From the NCBI GenBank assembly GCA_950295325.1, contig OX485808.1:1612501-1676500 (forward strand): a stretch of DNA of 64,000 nt, given 5' to 3'. Source of the DNA: Polytrichum commune. Its lineage: Eukaryota > Streptophyta > Polytrichopsida > Polytrichales > Polytrichaceae. Under the pieces are notes generated by a model that ran no database searches, had not been told where the DNA came from, and saw nothing but the letters and a program-made list of their open reading frames with translations. The first letter of the stretch is position 1; every line of letters begins with the position of its first letter. Positions 1-11,700 of this stretch are shown one piece after another. The translations under genes were made by a program, and so were the position numbers.

Positions 1-3000
1 GCTTACATTAGGAGGTTTGATTTAGTGTGCACTAGATTTGTGGGTACCATGCTCAACGACGACACGCTAAAGCAATTTTTCATTCAAGGGTTTTTTAAGT
101 CCGGAACTATTAGGGGTGTTCTAGAAAGGAATCCCTTGACCTTGGCGGATGCCAAGCGTGCGGCTAGAGATATTGAAAACTTGGATAAAGATCACGAAAG
201 GCTATGGAGAAGGGAGGATGAATTGATCCCACAATTCATCCCCATACGCCCTAGGGTGGTAGCGGTAGAACCCGCTAAGTATGAGAACCAAATTCCATAT
301 GCCATTGTGGACACCGGTCCCCGACCTTTAGCGGTTAGGGAACCGGCACCTCTTTTGGCACTACCGGCCCCTAGAACGGATCCACACTTGGAGGAGGTTG
401 AGAGAAGACTAGGTGCTAGCCAACTAGGATTCCAAGAGGCTATGATAAAACAAATGCAAAGCCTCACGGATCAAATGTCATTAATGATCCGGAGTCAACA
501 ACCGGGGCCTCCACCCCCGGTTGAGTCGGGTAGGCATTCTTCCGGATTATGGTGTGTCCAATGTGGCCAACCGGGCCACACGCGTCAATTTTGTAGAAGT
601 GGACAAAACCGTGACCAAAGAATTAACGGTAACCCACCTCAACAAAATCAACGAGGTCAAGCGCCACCTCACTATGGAAATGGAAGCAATAGAGGACCAC
701 AACCTAGAGGGCAAGGTGGCCAAAATTTAGAGAAGAAGGAATTTCATCCCTTTTGTGGAAGGTGGCACGCTCAAGGACAATGTTGGTCCGAAGGTCAAGA
801 GTTTAATTGTAGCAATTGTGGAGGAAGTCATCCCTCGGATACGTGTCGCCAACCGGACAAAATAATTAATGTCCCTTACCCGGTGGCTAATCCACAACAA
901 CAAGCAAGGGATAATATGCGAGGTGCTAGGCCACAAGGAGTACCGGCCAATGAACTTAGGCCACCTAACTTATACTATGACCATAGTAATGCTAGGCAAA
1001 CTTTTCATCCACCGGCGGGCTTGCAAACTACAACCGGTTACATTCCAATACAAAATAGACAAGGAGTTCCACCTAATGGTAGTAACGGGAGACAAGCGCC
1101 TCCAACGGATCCGGGACCATCTCACTCCCAAGATGTTAGGTTCATGGATGGAGTGTTGGAGGCCACATGTGATGACATGCTTCCTCTCCCAACGAGAATT
1201 GGAGAGGAGCAAAGTCAATGGCCTCCTCACACCAATGCTATTACATATGAGTTAGTGAAGGGTAAGGGTGTGGTTGAAGAAGCACCTGCACTAGCGGTAA
1301 CTACTAGGGCTAGGAGAGGGGATGCCCCGTTGGAGGTAGGAATAGGAGAGCAAGGAAATTACTCTTCGGATGAAGAGATTAATCTCTCCGAGTTGGATAG
1401 GGTAGCTAGAAGAGCTACTAAGGATGTGGTGAGGGAAAATATAATTTTACAAGATAGGGAGAGGACTAATGCGGTACATGACTTGGATAATAGCGATGTG
1501 GGTGAATGGGAAGGACCGGGGGTTCCCGTAGACGAATTCGACGTAGTGGGTAATTCTAAGGTGGAAAGATCTACCGGGTACGACTTGTGGGCGGACCTTA
1601 GTACACTCAAGGCGGATATTACTTTCGGCCAACTATTGGAAATTTCACCCACGGCAAGGAAAACATTAAAGGAGGGAATGCCGGTACACAAGAGGATGAG
1701 GAAGGTGAAAGCTAAAATAGCCGCTAGGATCCAATCACAAGGTGGAAGAGACGTGAAAGCTATAGAAATAGAAGTTGTTATAGTAGATAAGGTGGTTCCT
1801 AATGTGCTAGTCGACGGAGGGAGTAGTCTAAATATACTACCGGAGGATACTATGAAAAAATTGGGACTTGGACTCACGGGGCCTTCACCTTTGGTCATAA
1901 ATATGGCAAATCAAAGTTCGACTACGCCTTTGGGGATGATCAAGGATTGTAGAATGACTACGGGAGGTGAGGAGTACTTGGTCACCTTCCATGTCATTAA
2001 AATGCACTCCAACAAGGACACCTTCCCCATTTTGCTAGGTAGGCCTTGGTTGCGGATGGCGAATGCTATGGTCAATTGGGGTGGACCTAAACCATCCATC
2101 ACTTATGGTCCGGAGGGTAATAGGGTCATAGTGTCCATTGGTTCATTAGAAGGATGGATGAAGAAGGAGATGTATTTGCCATTGGAGAAGGAAATTGATG
2201 ACTTAAACGAGAATGAGATTGGCAAGGCATTGGTGGGAGTCGTCCATCCCGAAGGTCAAAGGGTTGTTATAGATTCGGGCTCGGGAAGTCTAGGTCCTAA
2301 TTTTTACAATTATGGGGATAATGGGGATTATGCCCAATGGCTAAGGGAGTACCCCGAGTCCGAGGTTGATGTAATAGTTACATTTCACCAAGTAGGCTTA
2401 GGGAGTGAATTTCCTAGTGTTAGTTTAGGAGAGGGCTCATTGTTGGAGCCATGTGAGGTGCTCACCGAGGAAGAGTGGGTTAGCGGTGGGTTAACACCTT
2501 GGGTAGATGACGTGGAAGAGGGTGAGGTTAGTTTAATTCATGTAGATGGGACTCAAGAGGAGGATGTGATTATTGAGTCATCGAAATTGGAGGAGCCTTT
2601 ACATTTCAAGACCACGTCTACGGGGATAGTTGTAGGTCAAGATGTGAAAGATTACCCCAATGTGCCTTCCGATTGGTATCGGAACAAAGAGGAACAAGCA
2701 CATGTGTCGGAAGCGGATTGGCGGTACGTGGATGTGAAATTAAAGAATGGAAAAACCCGACAAATGAAGATGGGCTCCAAATGGGGGGAGAAAGAGGTTA
2801 GGGAGTATAGCAATTTGGTGGATGAGTTTAGTGATACTTTTGCATGGTCCTACGATGAGCTTAAGGGAATTCCTAGGGAAATGGTAGAGCACCGGATTCC
2901 TTTAATTCCGGGGGCGAGGCCAATTAGACAAAAGGAGAGGAGGATGAATCCTCAATTGCAATTGTTGGTGAAAGCGGAATTGGAAAGGTTATTGAAGGCC

Positions 3001-5499
3001 GGGTTTATCAAGCCGGTGGAAATCACGGATTGGGTTTCTCCTATGGTCTTAGTAAAGAAAAAAAATGGGAAATTAAGGGTTTGTGTCGACTATAGGAAAT
3101 TGAATTCGTGCACACAAAAGGATCACTTCCCCTTACCTTTTATCACCTTGTTGCTTGAGGAGGTTGGAGGTCATTCGCGATATACCTTTATGGATGGGTA
3201 TGCGGGTTATAATCAAATTTCCATAGCCCTCCAAGATATCCATAAAACGGCTTTTACTACACCTTGGGGTACTTTTGTGTGGGTAGTGATGCCATTTGGG
3301 TTATGTAATGCCCCGGCTACTTTCCAACGATTAGTAATGTATATCTTCACCGACTTGTTGTTCAAATCCATGACCGTCTTTGTGGACGATTTTAGCACAC
3401 AAAGTAATGTGGATGATCACCTACATTGTGTTAGGGAGGCATTGGTTAGGTGTAGGAAGATGAGGTTAGCATTGAACCCGGATAAGACATTTTTGGGAGT
3501 GAATAAGGGAGTGTTGTTGGGTTATGTTGTTAGTGAGAAAGGTAGAGAACCCGATCCGGATAAGATTGCGGCCATAAGCGACTTGGCAACTCCAACCAAT
3601 TCCAAGGGGATCTCTAAGTTGTTAGGACATGTGGGATGGTACCGGGAACTTATTCCTAATTTTTCAAAGATAGCGGTGCCCATTACCCATTTGCTCAAAA
3701 AGGATGTCAAATTCGAGTGGACGGATGCTTGTCAAAAAGCCTTTGAGGAATTGCGGGATAGGTTGAGCACCTATCCGGTGTTGATACCACCCAATTGGGG
3801 TAAACCTTTTCACGTCTATTGTGATGCTAGTAATGTGGCAATAGGGAGTGCGCTTTGTCAAGCAACGGGAGAAAAAGAGAAGGATCAACCTATAGCTTAT
3901 GCGAGTAAGCAATTGACCCCCGCCGAAAGAAACTACTCTACAACGGAGAGGGAGTGCCTAGCCATGGTGTTTTCCGTTAAAAAGTTTAGGCATTACCTCA
4001 TGTGCAACCCGGTTGTATTTTTTGTTGACCACATGGCTATCAAGTATCTAATTAACAAGGCGGAGTTAAGTGGTAGGTTAGCTAGGTGGGTTTTGTTATT
4101 AGAAGAATTCGACTACACGGTGGAATATAAACCGGGTCGTATGCATTTACAAGCGGACCACTTGTCTAGGTTGTCGGAGGAGATAGGAAAAAATCCGGTA
4201 AATGATATGTTAGTAGATGATAGCCTCTTTGTGGTCACTTCTACACCGGAGTGGTATGCGGGCATAGTGGAATTTCTAACAACCCACAAGTTGCCCAAAG
4301 AGTGGACAAAAGAAGAGAGAAGGAAGGTGAGGGTAAATAGTAGGCAATTTGTTGTAGTGGGCCATAGGTTGTTTAGAAGGGGGTCCGATGGTATTTTACG
4401 ACGATGCGTGTCAAAAACGGAGGTTGAAGCGATTTTAATCGCTTGCCACGATAGCGCTTGCGGCGGTCACTTCTCGGGTCAACTCACCGGGCAAAAAATA
4501 CTTAGAGCGGGCTACTTTTGGCCTACACTATTTAAGGACGCCCATGACTATGTAAGGAAATGCGACGCTTGCCAACGGTATGCCCGAAACGACCTTAGAA
4601 TGGAGATGCCTTTACATGTATCATTACCCTTAATTCCTTTCGAAAAATGGGGCATCGACTATGTGGGTGAGGTCCATCCCCAATCTTCAAAAGGAATGAA
4701 ATATATTGTGGTGGCAACCGAGTACCTCACCAAGTGGGCGGAAGCCAAAGCGGTAAAGACCGACACGGCGGAACACGCGGCAACATTTATGTACGAAAAC
4801 ATAATTTCGCGGTTCGGGGTGCCGAAGATCCTAGTAAGCGATAGGGGTACTCACTTTTTGAATGACTTGATTCGAGAGATGACAGAGAAATTTAAAATTG
4901 ATCACCGGAAGACTACTCCCTACCACCCACAAACCAATGGACAAACGGAAAGGGTTAACGGAATTTTGGTGAGTATACTACGCAAGACGGTTATAGACTC
5001 GAAGCGGGATTGGGATACGAAACTAACGGCGGCACTTTGGGCATACCGTACAACCTATAAGGTAACTACGCGTGCTACACCATTTTCCTTAGTCTATGGT
5101 CTTGAAGCGACACTACCAATCGAATATGAAGTCGAGTCACTTAGGGTGGCCGTGAGTACGAGACTTACCGAAAGTCAATCCTTACGAAATCGACTAACCG
5201 ATTTGGAAGCACTTGACGAAGGGAGGAGAATGGCGGCTCAACATATTGAGGCAATCCAAAGAAGGAGAAAGATTACTTTCGACAAACGACATAAGAGAAG
5301 GGCCCTAACACCGGGAATGATGGTCATGATTCAAGACGCACGAAAGCTTGAATTTCTGGCGAAATTCAATGCGGTATGGTTAGGACCTTACCTTGTCTAT
5401 GAGGTATTTCCTAATAATTCAATTCAATTGGAAACGTTGAATGGTGAGCTCTTTCCTACCCGTACATCGGGAAGTAGATGTAAGGAGTACCGAGCTTGA
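1..5499 (+). CDS. Family A gag-pol polyprotein, 5' end cut by window edge
   Basis: Ty3/gypsy polyprotein that runs open through position 1; the GTG at 25 is an internal valine codon, not a start. It matches the complete copy at 8744-14983 from residue 253 onward. Domains in order: end of the Gag capsid-like domain; CX2CX4HX4C zinc knuckle near 553; aspartic protease with a VDGGSS active site near 1813; reverse transcriptase with FVDD near 3385; RNase H with catalytic Asp in YCDAS near 3823; integrase HHCC zinc domain from 4447; and DD35E core with Asp near 4657, Asp near 4840 and Glu near 4948. There is no stop or frameshift. The C-terminus lacks a chromodomain and ends in the GPYLVYEVFPN type seen in Athila/Tat elements. 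It is offset from the second copy by exactly 9484 bp. Confidence 0.93.
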   Translation, partial: AYIRRFDLVCTRFVGTMLNDDTLKQFFIQGFFKSGTIRGVLERNPLTLADAKRAARDIENLDKDHERLWRREDELIPQFIPIRPRVVAVEPAKYENQIPYAIVDTGPRPLAVREPAPLLALPAPRTDPHLEEVERRLGASQLGFQEAMIKQMQSLTDQMSLMIRSQQPGPPPPVESGRHSSGLWCVQCGQPGHTRQFCRSGQNRDQRINGNPPQQNQRGQAPPHYGNGSNRGPQPRGQGGQNLEKKEFHPFCGRWHAQGQCWSEGQEFNCSNCGGSHPSDTCRQPDKIINVPYPVANPQQQARDNMRGARPQGVPANELRPPNLYYDHSNARQTFHPPAGLQTTTGYIPIQNRQGVPPNGSNGRQAPPTDPGPSHSQDVRFMDGVLEATCDDMLPLPTRIGEEQSQWPPHTNAITYELVKGKGVVEEAPALAVTTRARRGDAPLEVGIGEQGNYSSDEEINLSELDRVARRATKDVVRENIILQDRERTNAVHDLDNSDVGEWEGPGVPVDEFDVVGNSKVERSTGYDLWADLSTLKADITFGQLLEISPTARKTLKEGMPVHKRMRKVKAKIAARIQSQGGRDVKAIEIEVVIVDKVVPNVLVDGGSSLNILPEDTMKKLGLGLTGPSPLVINMANQSSTTPLGMIKDCRMTTGGEEYLVTFHVIKMHSNKDTFPILLGRPWLRMANAMVNWGGPKPSITYGPEGNRVIVSIGSLEGWMKKEMYLPLEKEIDDLNENEIGKALVGVVHPEGQRVVIDSGSGSLGPNFYNYGDNGDYAQWLREYPESEVDVIVTFHQVGLGSEFPSVSLGEGSLLEPCEVLTEEEWVSGGLTPWVDDVEEGEVSLIHVDGTQEEDVIIESSKLEEPLHFKTTSTGIVVGQDVKDYPNVPSDWYRNKEEQAHVSEADWRYVDVKLKNGKTRQMKMGSKWGEKEVREYSNLVDEFSDTFAWSYDELKGIPREMVEHRIPLIPGARPIRQKERRMNPQLQLLVKAELERLLKAGFIKPVEITDWVSPMVLVKKKNGKLRVCVDYRKLNSCTQKDHFPLPFITLLLEEVGGHSRYTFMDGYAGYNQISIALQDIHKTAFTTPWGTFVWVVMPFGLCNAPATFQRLVMYIFTDLLFKSMTVFVDDFSTQSNVDDHLHCVREALVRCRKMRLALNPDKTFLGVNKGVLLGYVVSEKGREPDPDKIAAISDLATPTNSKGISKLLGHVGWYRELIPNFSKIAVPITHLLKKDVKFEWTDACQKAFEELRDRLSTYPVLIPPNWGKPFHVYCDASNVAIGSALCQATGEKEKDQPIAYASKQLTPAERNYSTTERECLAMVFSVKKFRHYLMCNPVVFFVDHMAIKYLINKAELSGRLARWVLLLEEFDYTVEYKPGRMHLQADHLSRLSEEIGKNPVNDMLVDDSLFVVTSTPEWYAGIVEFLTTHKLPKEWTKEERRKVRVNSRQFVVVGHRLFRRGSDGILRRCVSKTEVEAILIACHDSACGGHFSGQLTGQKILRAGYFWPTLFKDAHDYVRKCDACQRYARNDLRMEMPLHVSLPLIPFEKWGIDYVGEVHPQSSKGMKYIVVATEYLTKWAEAKAVKTDTAEHAATFMYENIISRFGVPKILVSDRGTHFLNDLIREMTEKFKIDHRKTTPYHPQTNGQTERVNGILVSILRKTVIDSKRDWDTKLTAALWAYRTTYKVTTRATPFSLVYGLEATLPIEYEVESLRVAVSTRLTESQSLRNRLTDLEALDEGRRMAAQHIEAIQRRRKITFDKRHKRRALTPGMMVMIQDARKLEFLAKFNAVWLGPYLVYEVFPNNSIQLETLNGELFPTRTSGSRCKEYRA

Positions 5500-6260
5500 C
5501 TAGGCAACTTACCCTTGGAGCAAGAGATGTTTGGATTCATCCCCCGATGGTCGCCAATTATGTGAGCCCAAAAGGGTGCCCACATTTAGTCTTAGACCCT
5601 TGAAACGTTAGTTGATGCACTTTGAAGTAGCATGTTACTTCACAAAAATATAAAAAGAGTGAAATGTTAGCCTTAGAAGTACCATGTTGTAAGAGGCTAG
5701 GATGTGAGTTGTTATTGTGTTTTTACCTTCGGAAGGATTTGAGCGAATGAGGATAGGTAAGGAGAACTTGGATTGAGTAGTTAGTGAGTAGGCTAGTACA
5801 AATGGATGGAGACAACCAAAGTGACTCAAGAGGCAAGTGCATTCGAATTGGGATGAATGGAGGATCACATGGAGCGCACAAGTGGACCACCTCATCATGG
5901 CCACTTAATGGGGAAGGCCCAAGGAAGAATGCAAGGTGGAGGATAAGCAAATTCTCAAAGCACCAATCAAATCACGAGTTAAGCATCGTGGTTTGAATTA
6001 AGTGGTGAGCGACGATTTGGGAAAGTAAGGGGAGAAAGTTATGGCGGCGGAAAGCGAAGGAGGCTAAGTTTGGGGTGAAGCATCCCAAGTTTGGTAAAGT
6101 GTGGTAGGTAGAAAGCCAAGGCTAGTTAAATGTTCGAATTAGGATCCTTGTTGATCATTTGAGGGAGGAAGACTTAGAAGATAGGATTGGCGCCTACTAA
6201 GTAGGAGGAAATCTCAAGGGCTTATCGTGAGCCTTGAGGGTGCTCACCCCCTCAAGCTTA

Positions 6261-6269
6261 CTATATAAT
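6261..6269 (+). promoter_or_regulatory. Probable LTR TATA box
   Basis: CTATATAAT, preceded by a GC-richer stretch and followed by CT-rich sequence, as in plant LTR promoters. If real, U3 is about 0.7 kb and transcription starts near 6295, leaving a long R-U5 that includes the 17-bp repeats. Start site not provable here. Confidence 0.5.
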
Positions 6270-6783
6270 CCCTCATTCTTCCCTCACTCATCCTCTCTTT
6301 CCTTTGTGCTCCAAGGCACCCCACGAGTTATAAGTGTGGGTGTGGGAAGCCATATTGGAGCACATGTGTGTGCTTAGTTTTTAGTTTGAGAGCCAAGGCT
6401 TGTTAGCCTTAAAGAGGGCTTGACCTCTTGGTAGAATTAGTGTTGACGTGAAGGATTTTAAAGTTAATTCATGATTCCAATTTGTGGTACTTAAAGTTCA
6501 TGTTTTGAATACACGTGGTTGCAAGTTCCATGTTTAAGAGTTGAGCACTTGATGTTGTGATGAGTGCAAAAATATACTTGTGTGGATTAGTTAGTCTTAG
6601 TGAAGTTAGGAAATTCTCTCTCCCCCTCTCCTCTCTAGGATTTTAGGATTTTAGGATTAGAGAAGAATTGTGTGATTAGAAAAGGGTTGTTAGTAGAATT
6701 AGGGAAATTAGGTAGGAAGATTAGTTAAGGGCTTGAATAATTAGTGAGGTAGTTGGGGATTACAACTACAAAGTTGTGGGTTC

Positions 6784-7138
6784 ATGAAGGAGCTGGGTTT
6801 ATGAAGGAGCTGGGTTTGTTTAGTTAGAAAGTAAAAAGCTGGGTTTATGAAGGACCTGGGTTTGTTTAGTTAGAAGCTAAGGAGCTGGGTTCATGAAGGA
6901 GCTGGGTTTATGAAGGAGCTGGGTTTGTTTAGTTAGAAAGTAAAGAGCTGGGTTTATGAAGGAGCTGGGTTTGTTTAGTTAGAAGCTAAGGAGCTGGGTT
7001 CATAAAGGAGCTGGGTTTATGAAGGAGCTGGGTTTGTTTAGTTAGAAGCTAAGAAGCTGGGTTTATGAAGGAGCTGGGTTTATGAAGGAGCTAGGTTTAT
7101 GTAATTAGAAAGTAAAGAGATGGGTTCATGAAGGAGCT
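6784..7138 (+). repeat. 17-bp tandem array inside family A LTR
   Basis: The unit ATGAAGGAGCTGGGTTT (17 bp) recurs singly or doubled, separated by GTTTAGTTAGAA-type spacers. The spacer motif is spaced 46, 63, 46, 63 and 63 bp; 63 is 46 plus one more 17-bp unit, so the array has two-level order. It lies downstream of the TATA-like box, so it would be transcribed. Confidence 0.85.
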
Positions 7139-7838
7139 TAGTAGATAGCCTACCTAATTAGCTCATAGACAAGTAGTTAGTTACATTATGCTAGTTAGTG
7201 TTATGTGTGGCTTTCACAAGTAAATGTATTTGAGATTGACTATAGAGAATAGTGTTTTTTTTAACACTTGCATCCTCTCTTTAAAAATAAACCACGTGCA
7301 CAACTTAATGGAGAATGTGGAGCACTCTCGCGATGGCAAGACAAAGGAAGCAAAGACCAAAGGTGCGAGGGAGAGATTGACATAAGTCACATAAGTATTT
7401 CTTAATACTTAAAGGCTTATGTACGGTATGGAGACACCAAGTGAGACCTCTTATAGTAGCGATACGGAATACACAAGTGATAGTTCAAGTGGTAGTATAG
7501 AGTCAACGGCACGGACTCCATTTAGGAGAGGGATATCCTTAAGGGCTTGTGTAGCTAAAGCAGCCGGATGGACGTTAGAAGCAAACAAAGACAAAATAGC
7601 ACCCGAGCATAAGGAGGTTAAAATAACATAGTTAACTTGTGCATTCTCCACATACGTATTGAAATCGTACATTGAGTTGTTAAAAGTGAAATTCCAGTTA
7701 AATCCAAGACCACTTGAAGGGTGAACCTTGCACTATGGACTCATCCAAGTCCAAATCCAATACCGCGGAGGAATGTGAGCCCAAACCCACTACTCGGACT
7801 ACGGACGCTTAAGGGTGGGGGGTTTAGCCTCACATAAT

Positions 7839-7854
7839 TGGTGCGTCCGCCGGG
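7839..7854 (+). other. Primer binding site, family A
   Basis: TGGTGCGTCCGCCGGG starts four bases after the LTR terminal CA, the correct place for a tRNA 3'-CCA primer site. The same 16 bases occur in reverse at 19116-19131 beside another LTR end, which supports the call. It differs from the iMet site and from the usual TGGCGCCGT... sites of Athila/Tat, and I cannot name the tRNA. Confidence 0.75.
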
Positions 7855-8743
7855 AGCGAAGCGGAAGGTAGTTACAAGACTTGGAGGCGACTAGGAGACT
7901 TGGAGGCAACTAGGAAAAATTGGAGACACAAACTTGAGAGAAGGGAAGGAGCACCCGAAACTCGGTAAGTATTCTCTCTTTGGGTTACATTTGAATTCAT
8001 TGTATTTCAACTATTCCTTGGAATGAATTGCATTGTCAATTACGCAAATTCATTTTTGAGGAAGGAGCGCGGCGAAGGTACGTCCTCAACCTTTTTGGGG
8101 ATTTTCTAAGAACTTAAAAGGAACCTATAACCGAGTAGCTCATTAAAACATTAGAGGGTAAATTCACCTTAGGACATTGAACTTTGACACTCACCTCGGG
8201 GTGAGTCTCAAAGTTTTGGGAGTTGTCATTTCATGCTCTAGATTAAATTAATATTTCACAAAGTTTATGGTGTTGTTACATTGAGTCACGATTGAGGGGA
8301 GTGCTAACTCACAGGGGGATGCGATTGCTCAAGGTATGTTTATTTCTTCAAAGTGAACTCATTAACTAATTAAGGAATGCCTTTCGTACTCGTGATTGTT
8401 GTTATCCGTTGTAGAGGGTAATTCCCGAATTGTGGATGGTGTGAGAAGTTGAAGGGTGAAGCCTCGACTTTTAACATAATCTACTCGGAAGGTCACCCCC
8501 TCACAATCGGTATTGTGGTGAGTGTTAATTTGCGGGAAGGTGCGGAGGTGATGCTCCGACTTAACCAAAAAATTAACATGAACATGCCTATCCCCTATTG
8601 GGATTCTTTCACCTAAGTGGGCTTGCAGGTTCTTTTCCTCACCTCCTAAAAAAATTATAACCACACCAAGACAAGTGAAAATATTAAGAGGGGAATTGCT
8701 AGGATTATGTGTGGTCAAGTGAGGGTCGATCGATTCTTATGGA
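7855..8743 (+). other. Family A 5' leader (untranslated, packaging region)
   Basis: 889 bp between the primer site and the first ATG of gag-pol. No convincing ORF in the sense direction. Expected to carry the RNA packaging signal, but no specific motif was recognised. Confidence 0.6.
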
Positions 8744-11700
8744 ATGCAAGGTAGGACTCGCTCACAAAAACCAAGTTTGATAGTAGGACTAGAGAAATCT
8801 ACTCGAAAGAGGCGGTCCTCTAAAATCAGTGATAGATTAGAACAAGATAATGTTAGAATAGAGAGTTGTTTGAACGTCGAACCTAGGACTAGGTCAATTC
8901 TAGACACCTTAGAACTTGGAGCTCAACTTGAAGAGGAGATCACTCCCTCCAAATTGAGTGGTGAAACTTCTTCGGAAAATTACACACTTAGAGAAGAATT
9001 CCCGGTAGAAGTTGATAGGGGATCGTTGAATAGTTCACCGGTCACCATGGCCGAGGAACGGGGAATGGATCCACCACCCATACCCCCAATTCCGCCCATA
9101 CCTCCTATACCTCCAATAGACCCATTGGTTAGGCCAAGAGGCCTACCAATTGTGGTTCCACAAAATTTAGCGGCGATGGATATGCCATCTCATCTCCCTA
9201 AATTTTATGGGACCAAGGATGAGGACCCCTCTCGGCACATGGAACGGTATATCGAACGGTTGGCTAGCTTCCTCATAACCGACCCGGGTTATTGGTTAGT
9301 GTGGTTTCCTACCACTCTAGAGGGGGAAGCCTATGAATGGTATCGGGATCATGCCGAGGGACATTTTAGGGGATGGGAACAATTACAAAGGGAGTTTCTT
9401 AACGAATTTAGGCCGGAAGTGGGTCAAAGTACCGCATTAAGGGCATTGTCGTCATTGAAGCAAGGAAGGGAGGAAGAAATTTCGGCTTACATTAGGAGGT
9501 TTGATTTAGTGTGCACTAGATTTGTGGGTACCATGCTCAACGACGACACGCTAAAGCAATTTTTCATTCAAGGGTTTTTTAAGTCCGGAACTATTAGGGG
9601 TGTTCTAGAAAGGAATCCCTTGACCTTGGCGGATGCCAAGCGTGCGGCTAGAGATATTGAAAACTTGGATAAAGATCACGAAAGGCTATGGAGAAGGGAG
9701 GATGAATTGATCCCACAATTCATCCCCATACGCCCTAGGGTGGTAGCGGTAGAACCCGCTAAGTATGAGAACCAAATTCCATATGCCATTGTGGACACCG
9801 GTCCCCGACCTTTAGCGGTTAGGGAACCGGCACCTCTTTTGGCACTACCGGCCCCTAGAACGGATCCACACTTGGAGGAGGTTGAGAGAAGACTAGGTGC
9901 TAGCCAACTAGGATTCCAAGAGGCTATGATAAAACAAATGCAAAGCCTCACGGATCAAATGTCATTAATGATCCGGAGTCAACAACCGGGGCCTCCACCC
10001 CCGGTTGAGTCGGGTAGGCATTCTTCCGGATTATGGTGTGTCCAATGTGGCCAACCGGGCCACACGCGTCAATTTTGTAGAAGTGGACAAAACCGTGACC
10101 AAAGAATTAACGGTAACCCACCTCAACAAAATCAACGAGGTCAAGCGCCACCTCACTATGGAAATGGAAGCAATAGAGGACCACAACCTAGAGGGCAAGG
10201 TGGCCAAAATTTAGAGAAGAAGGAATTTCATCCCTTTTGTGGAAGGTGGCACGCTCAAGGACAATGTTGGTCCGAAGGTCAAGAGTTTAATTGTAGCAAT
10301 TGTGGAGGAAGTCATCCCTCGGATACGTGTCGCCAACCGGACAAAATAATTAATGTCCCTTACCCGGTGGCTAATCCACAACAACAAGCAAGGGATAATA
10401 TGCGAGGTGCTAGGCCACAAGGAGTACCGGCCAATGAACTTAGGCCACCTAACTTATACTATGACCATAGTAATGCTAGGCAAACTTTTCATCCACCGGC
10501 GGGCTTGCAAACTACAACCGGTTACATTCCAATACAAAATAGACAAGGAGTTCCACCTAATGGTAGTAACGGGAGACAAGCGCCTCCAACGGATCCGGGA
10601 CCATCTCACTCCCAAGATGTTAGGTTCATGGATGGAGTGTTGGAGGCCACATGTGATGACATGCTTCCTCTCCCAACGAGAATTGGAGAGGAGCAAAGTC
10701 AATGGCCTCCTCACACCAATGCTATTACATATGAGTTAGTGAAGGGTAAGGGTGTGGTTGAAGAAGCACCTGCACTAGCGGTAACTACTAGGGCTAGGAG
10801 AGGGGATGCCCCGTTGGAGGTAGGAATAGGAGAGCAAGGAAATTACTCTTCGGATGAAGAGATTAATCTCTCCGAGTTGGATAGGGTAGCTAGAAGAGCT
10901 ACTAAGGATGTGGTGAGGGAAAATATAATTTTACAAGATAGGGAGAGGACTAATGCGGTACATGACTTGGATAATAGCGATGTGGGTGAATGGGAAGGAC
11001 CGGGGGTTCCCGTAGACGAATTCGACGTAGTGGGTAATTCTAAGGTGGAAAGATCTACCGGGTACGACTTGTGGGCGGACCTTAGTACACTCAAGGCGGA
11101 TATTACTTTCGGCCAACTATTGGAAATTTCACCCACGGCAAGGAAAACATTAAAGGAGGGAATGCCGGTACACAAGAGGATGAGGAAGGTGAAAGCTAAA
11201 ATAGCCGCTAGGATCCAATCACAAGGTGGAAGAGACGTGAAAGCTATAGAAATAGAAGTTGTTATAGTAGATAAGGTGGTTCCTAATGTGCTAGTCGACG
11301 GAGGGAGTAGTCTAAATATACTACCGGAGGATACTATGAAAAAATTGGGACTTGGACTCACGGGGCCTTCACCTTTGGTCATAAATATGGCAAATCAAAG
11401 TTCGACTACGCCTTTGGGGATGATCAAGGATTGTAGAATGACTACGGGAGGTGAGGAGTACTTGGTCACCTTCCATGTCATTAAAATGCACTCCAACAAG
11501 GACACCTTCCCCATTTTGCTAGGTAGGCCTTGGTTGCGGATGGCGAATGCTATGGTCAATTGGGGTGGACCTAAACCATCCATCACTTATGGTCCGGAGG
11601 GTAATAGGGTCATAGTGTCCATTGGTTCATTAGAAGGATGGATGAAGAAGGAGATGTATTTGCCATTGGAGAAGGAAATTGATGACTTAAACGAGAATGA

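Larger units (their letters stand above)
5561..7834 (+). repeat. Family A LTR, shared middle copy (2274 bp)
   Basis: Begins TGTGAGCCCAAAAGG and ends GCCTCACA. It serves as 3' LTR of the truncated left copy and 5' LTR of the complete element. It contains a TATA-like box near 6263, a pyrimidine-rich stretch after it, and a 17-bp tandem array. The right edge is fixed by comparison with 17318. The left edge is inferred from the TG...CA rule. Confidence 0.9.

Noticed and set aside
25-27. GTG as a start codon for the first gag-pol frame
   Set aside because: The frame is open to position 1, and the complete copy shows this codon is an internal valine.
7419-7631. 70-codon frame (MYGMETPSETSYSSDTEY...) in the family A LTR, repeated at 16903
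   Set aside because: Present in both LTRs but short, Ser-rich, with no recognised motif; likely chance. Kept only as a possibility.
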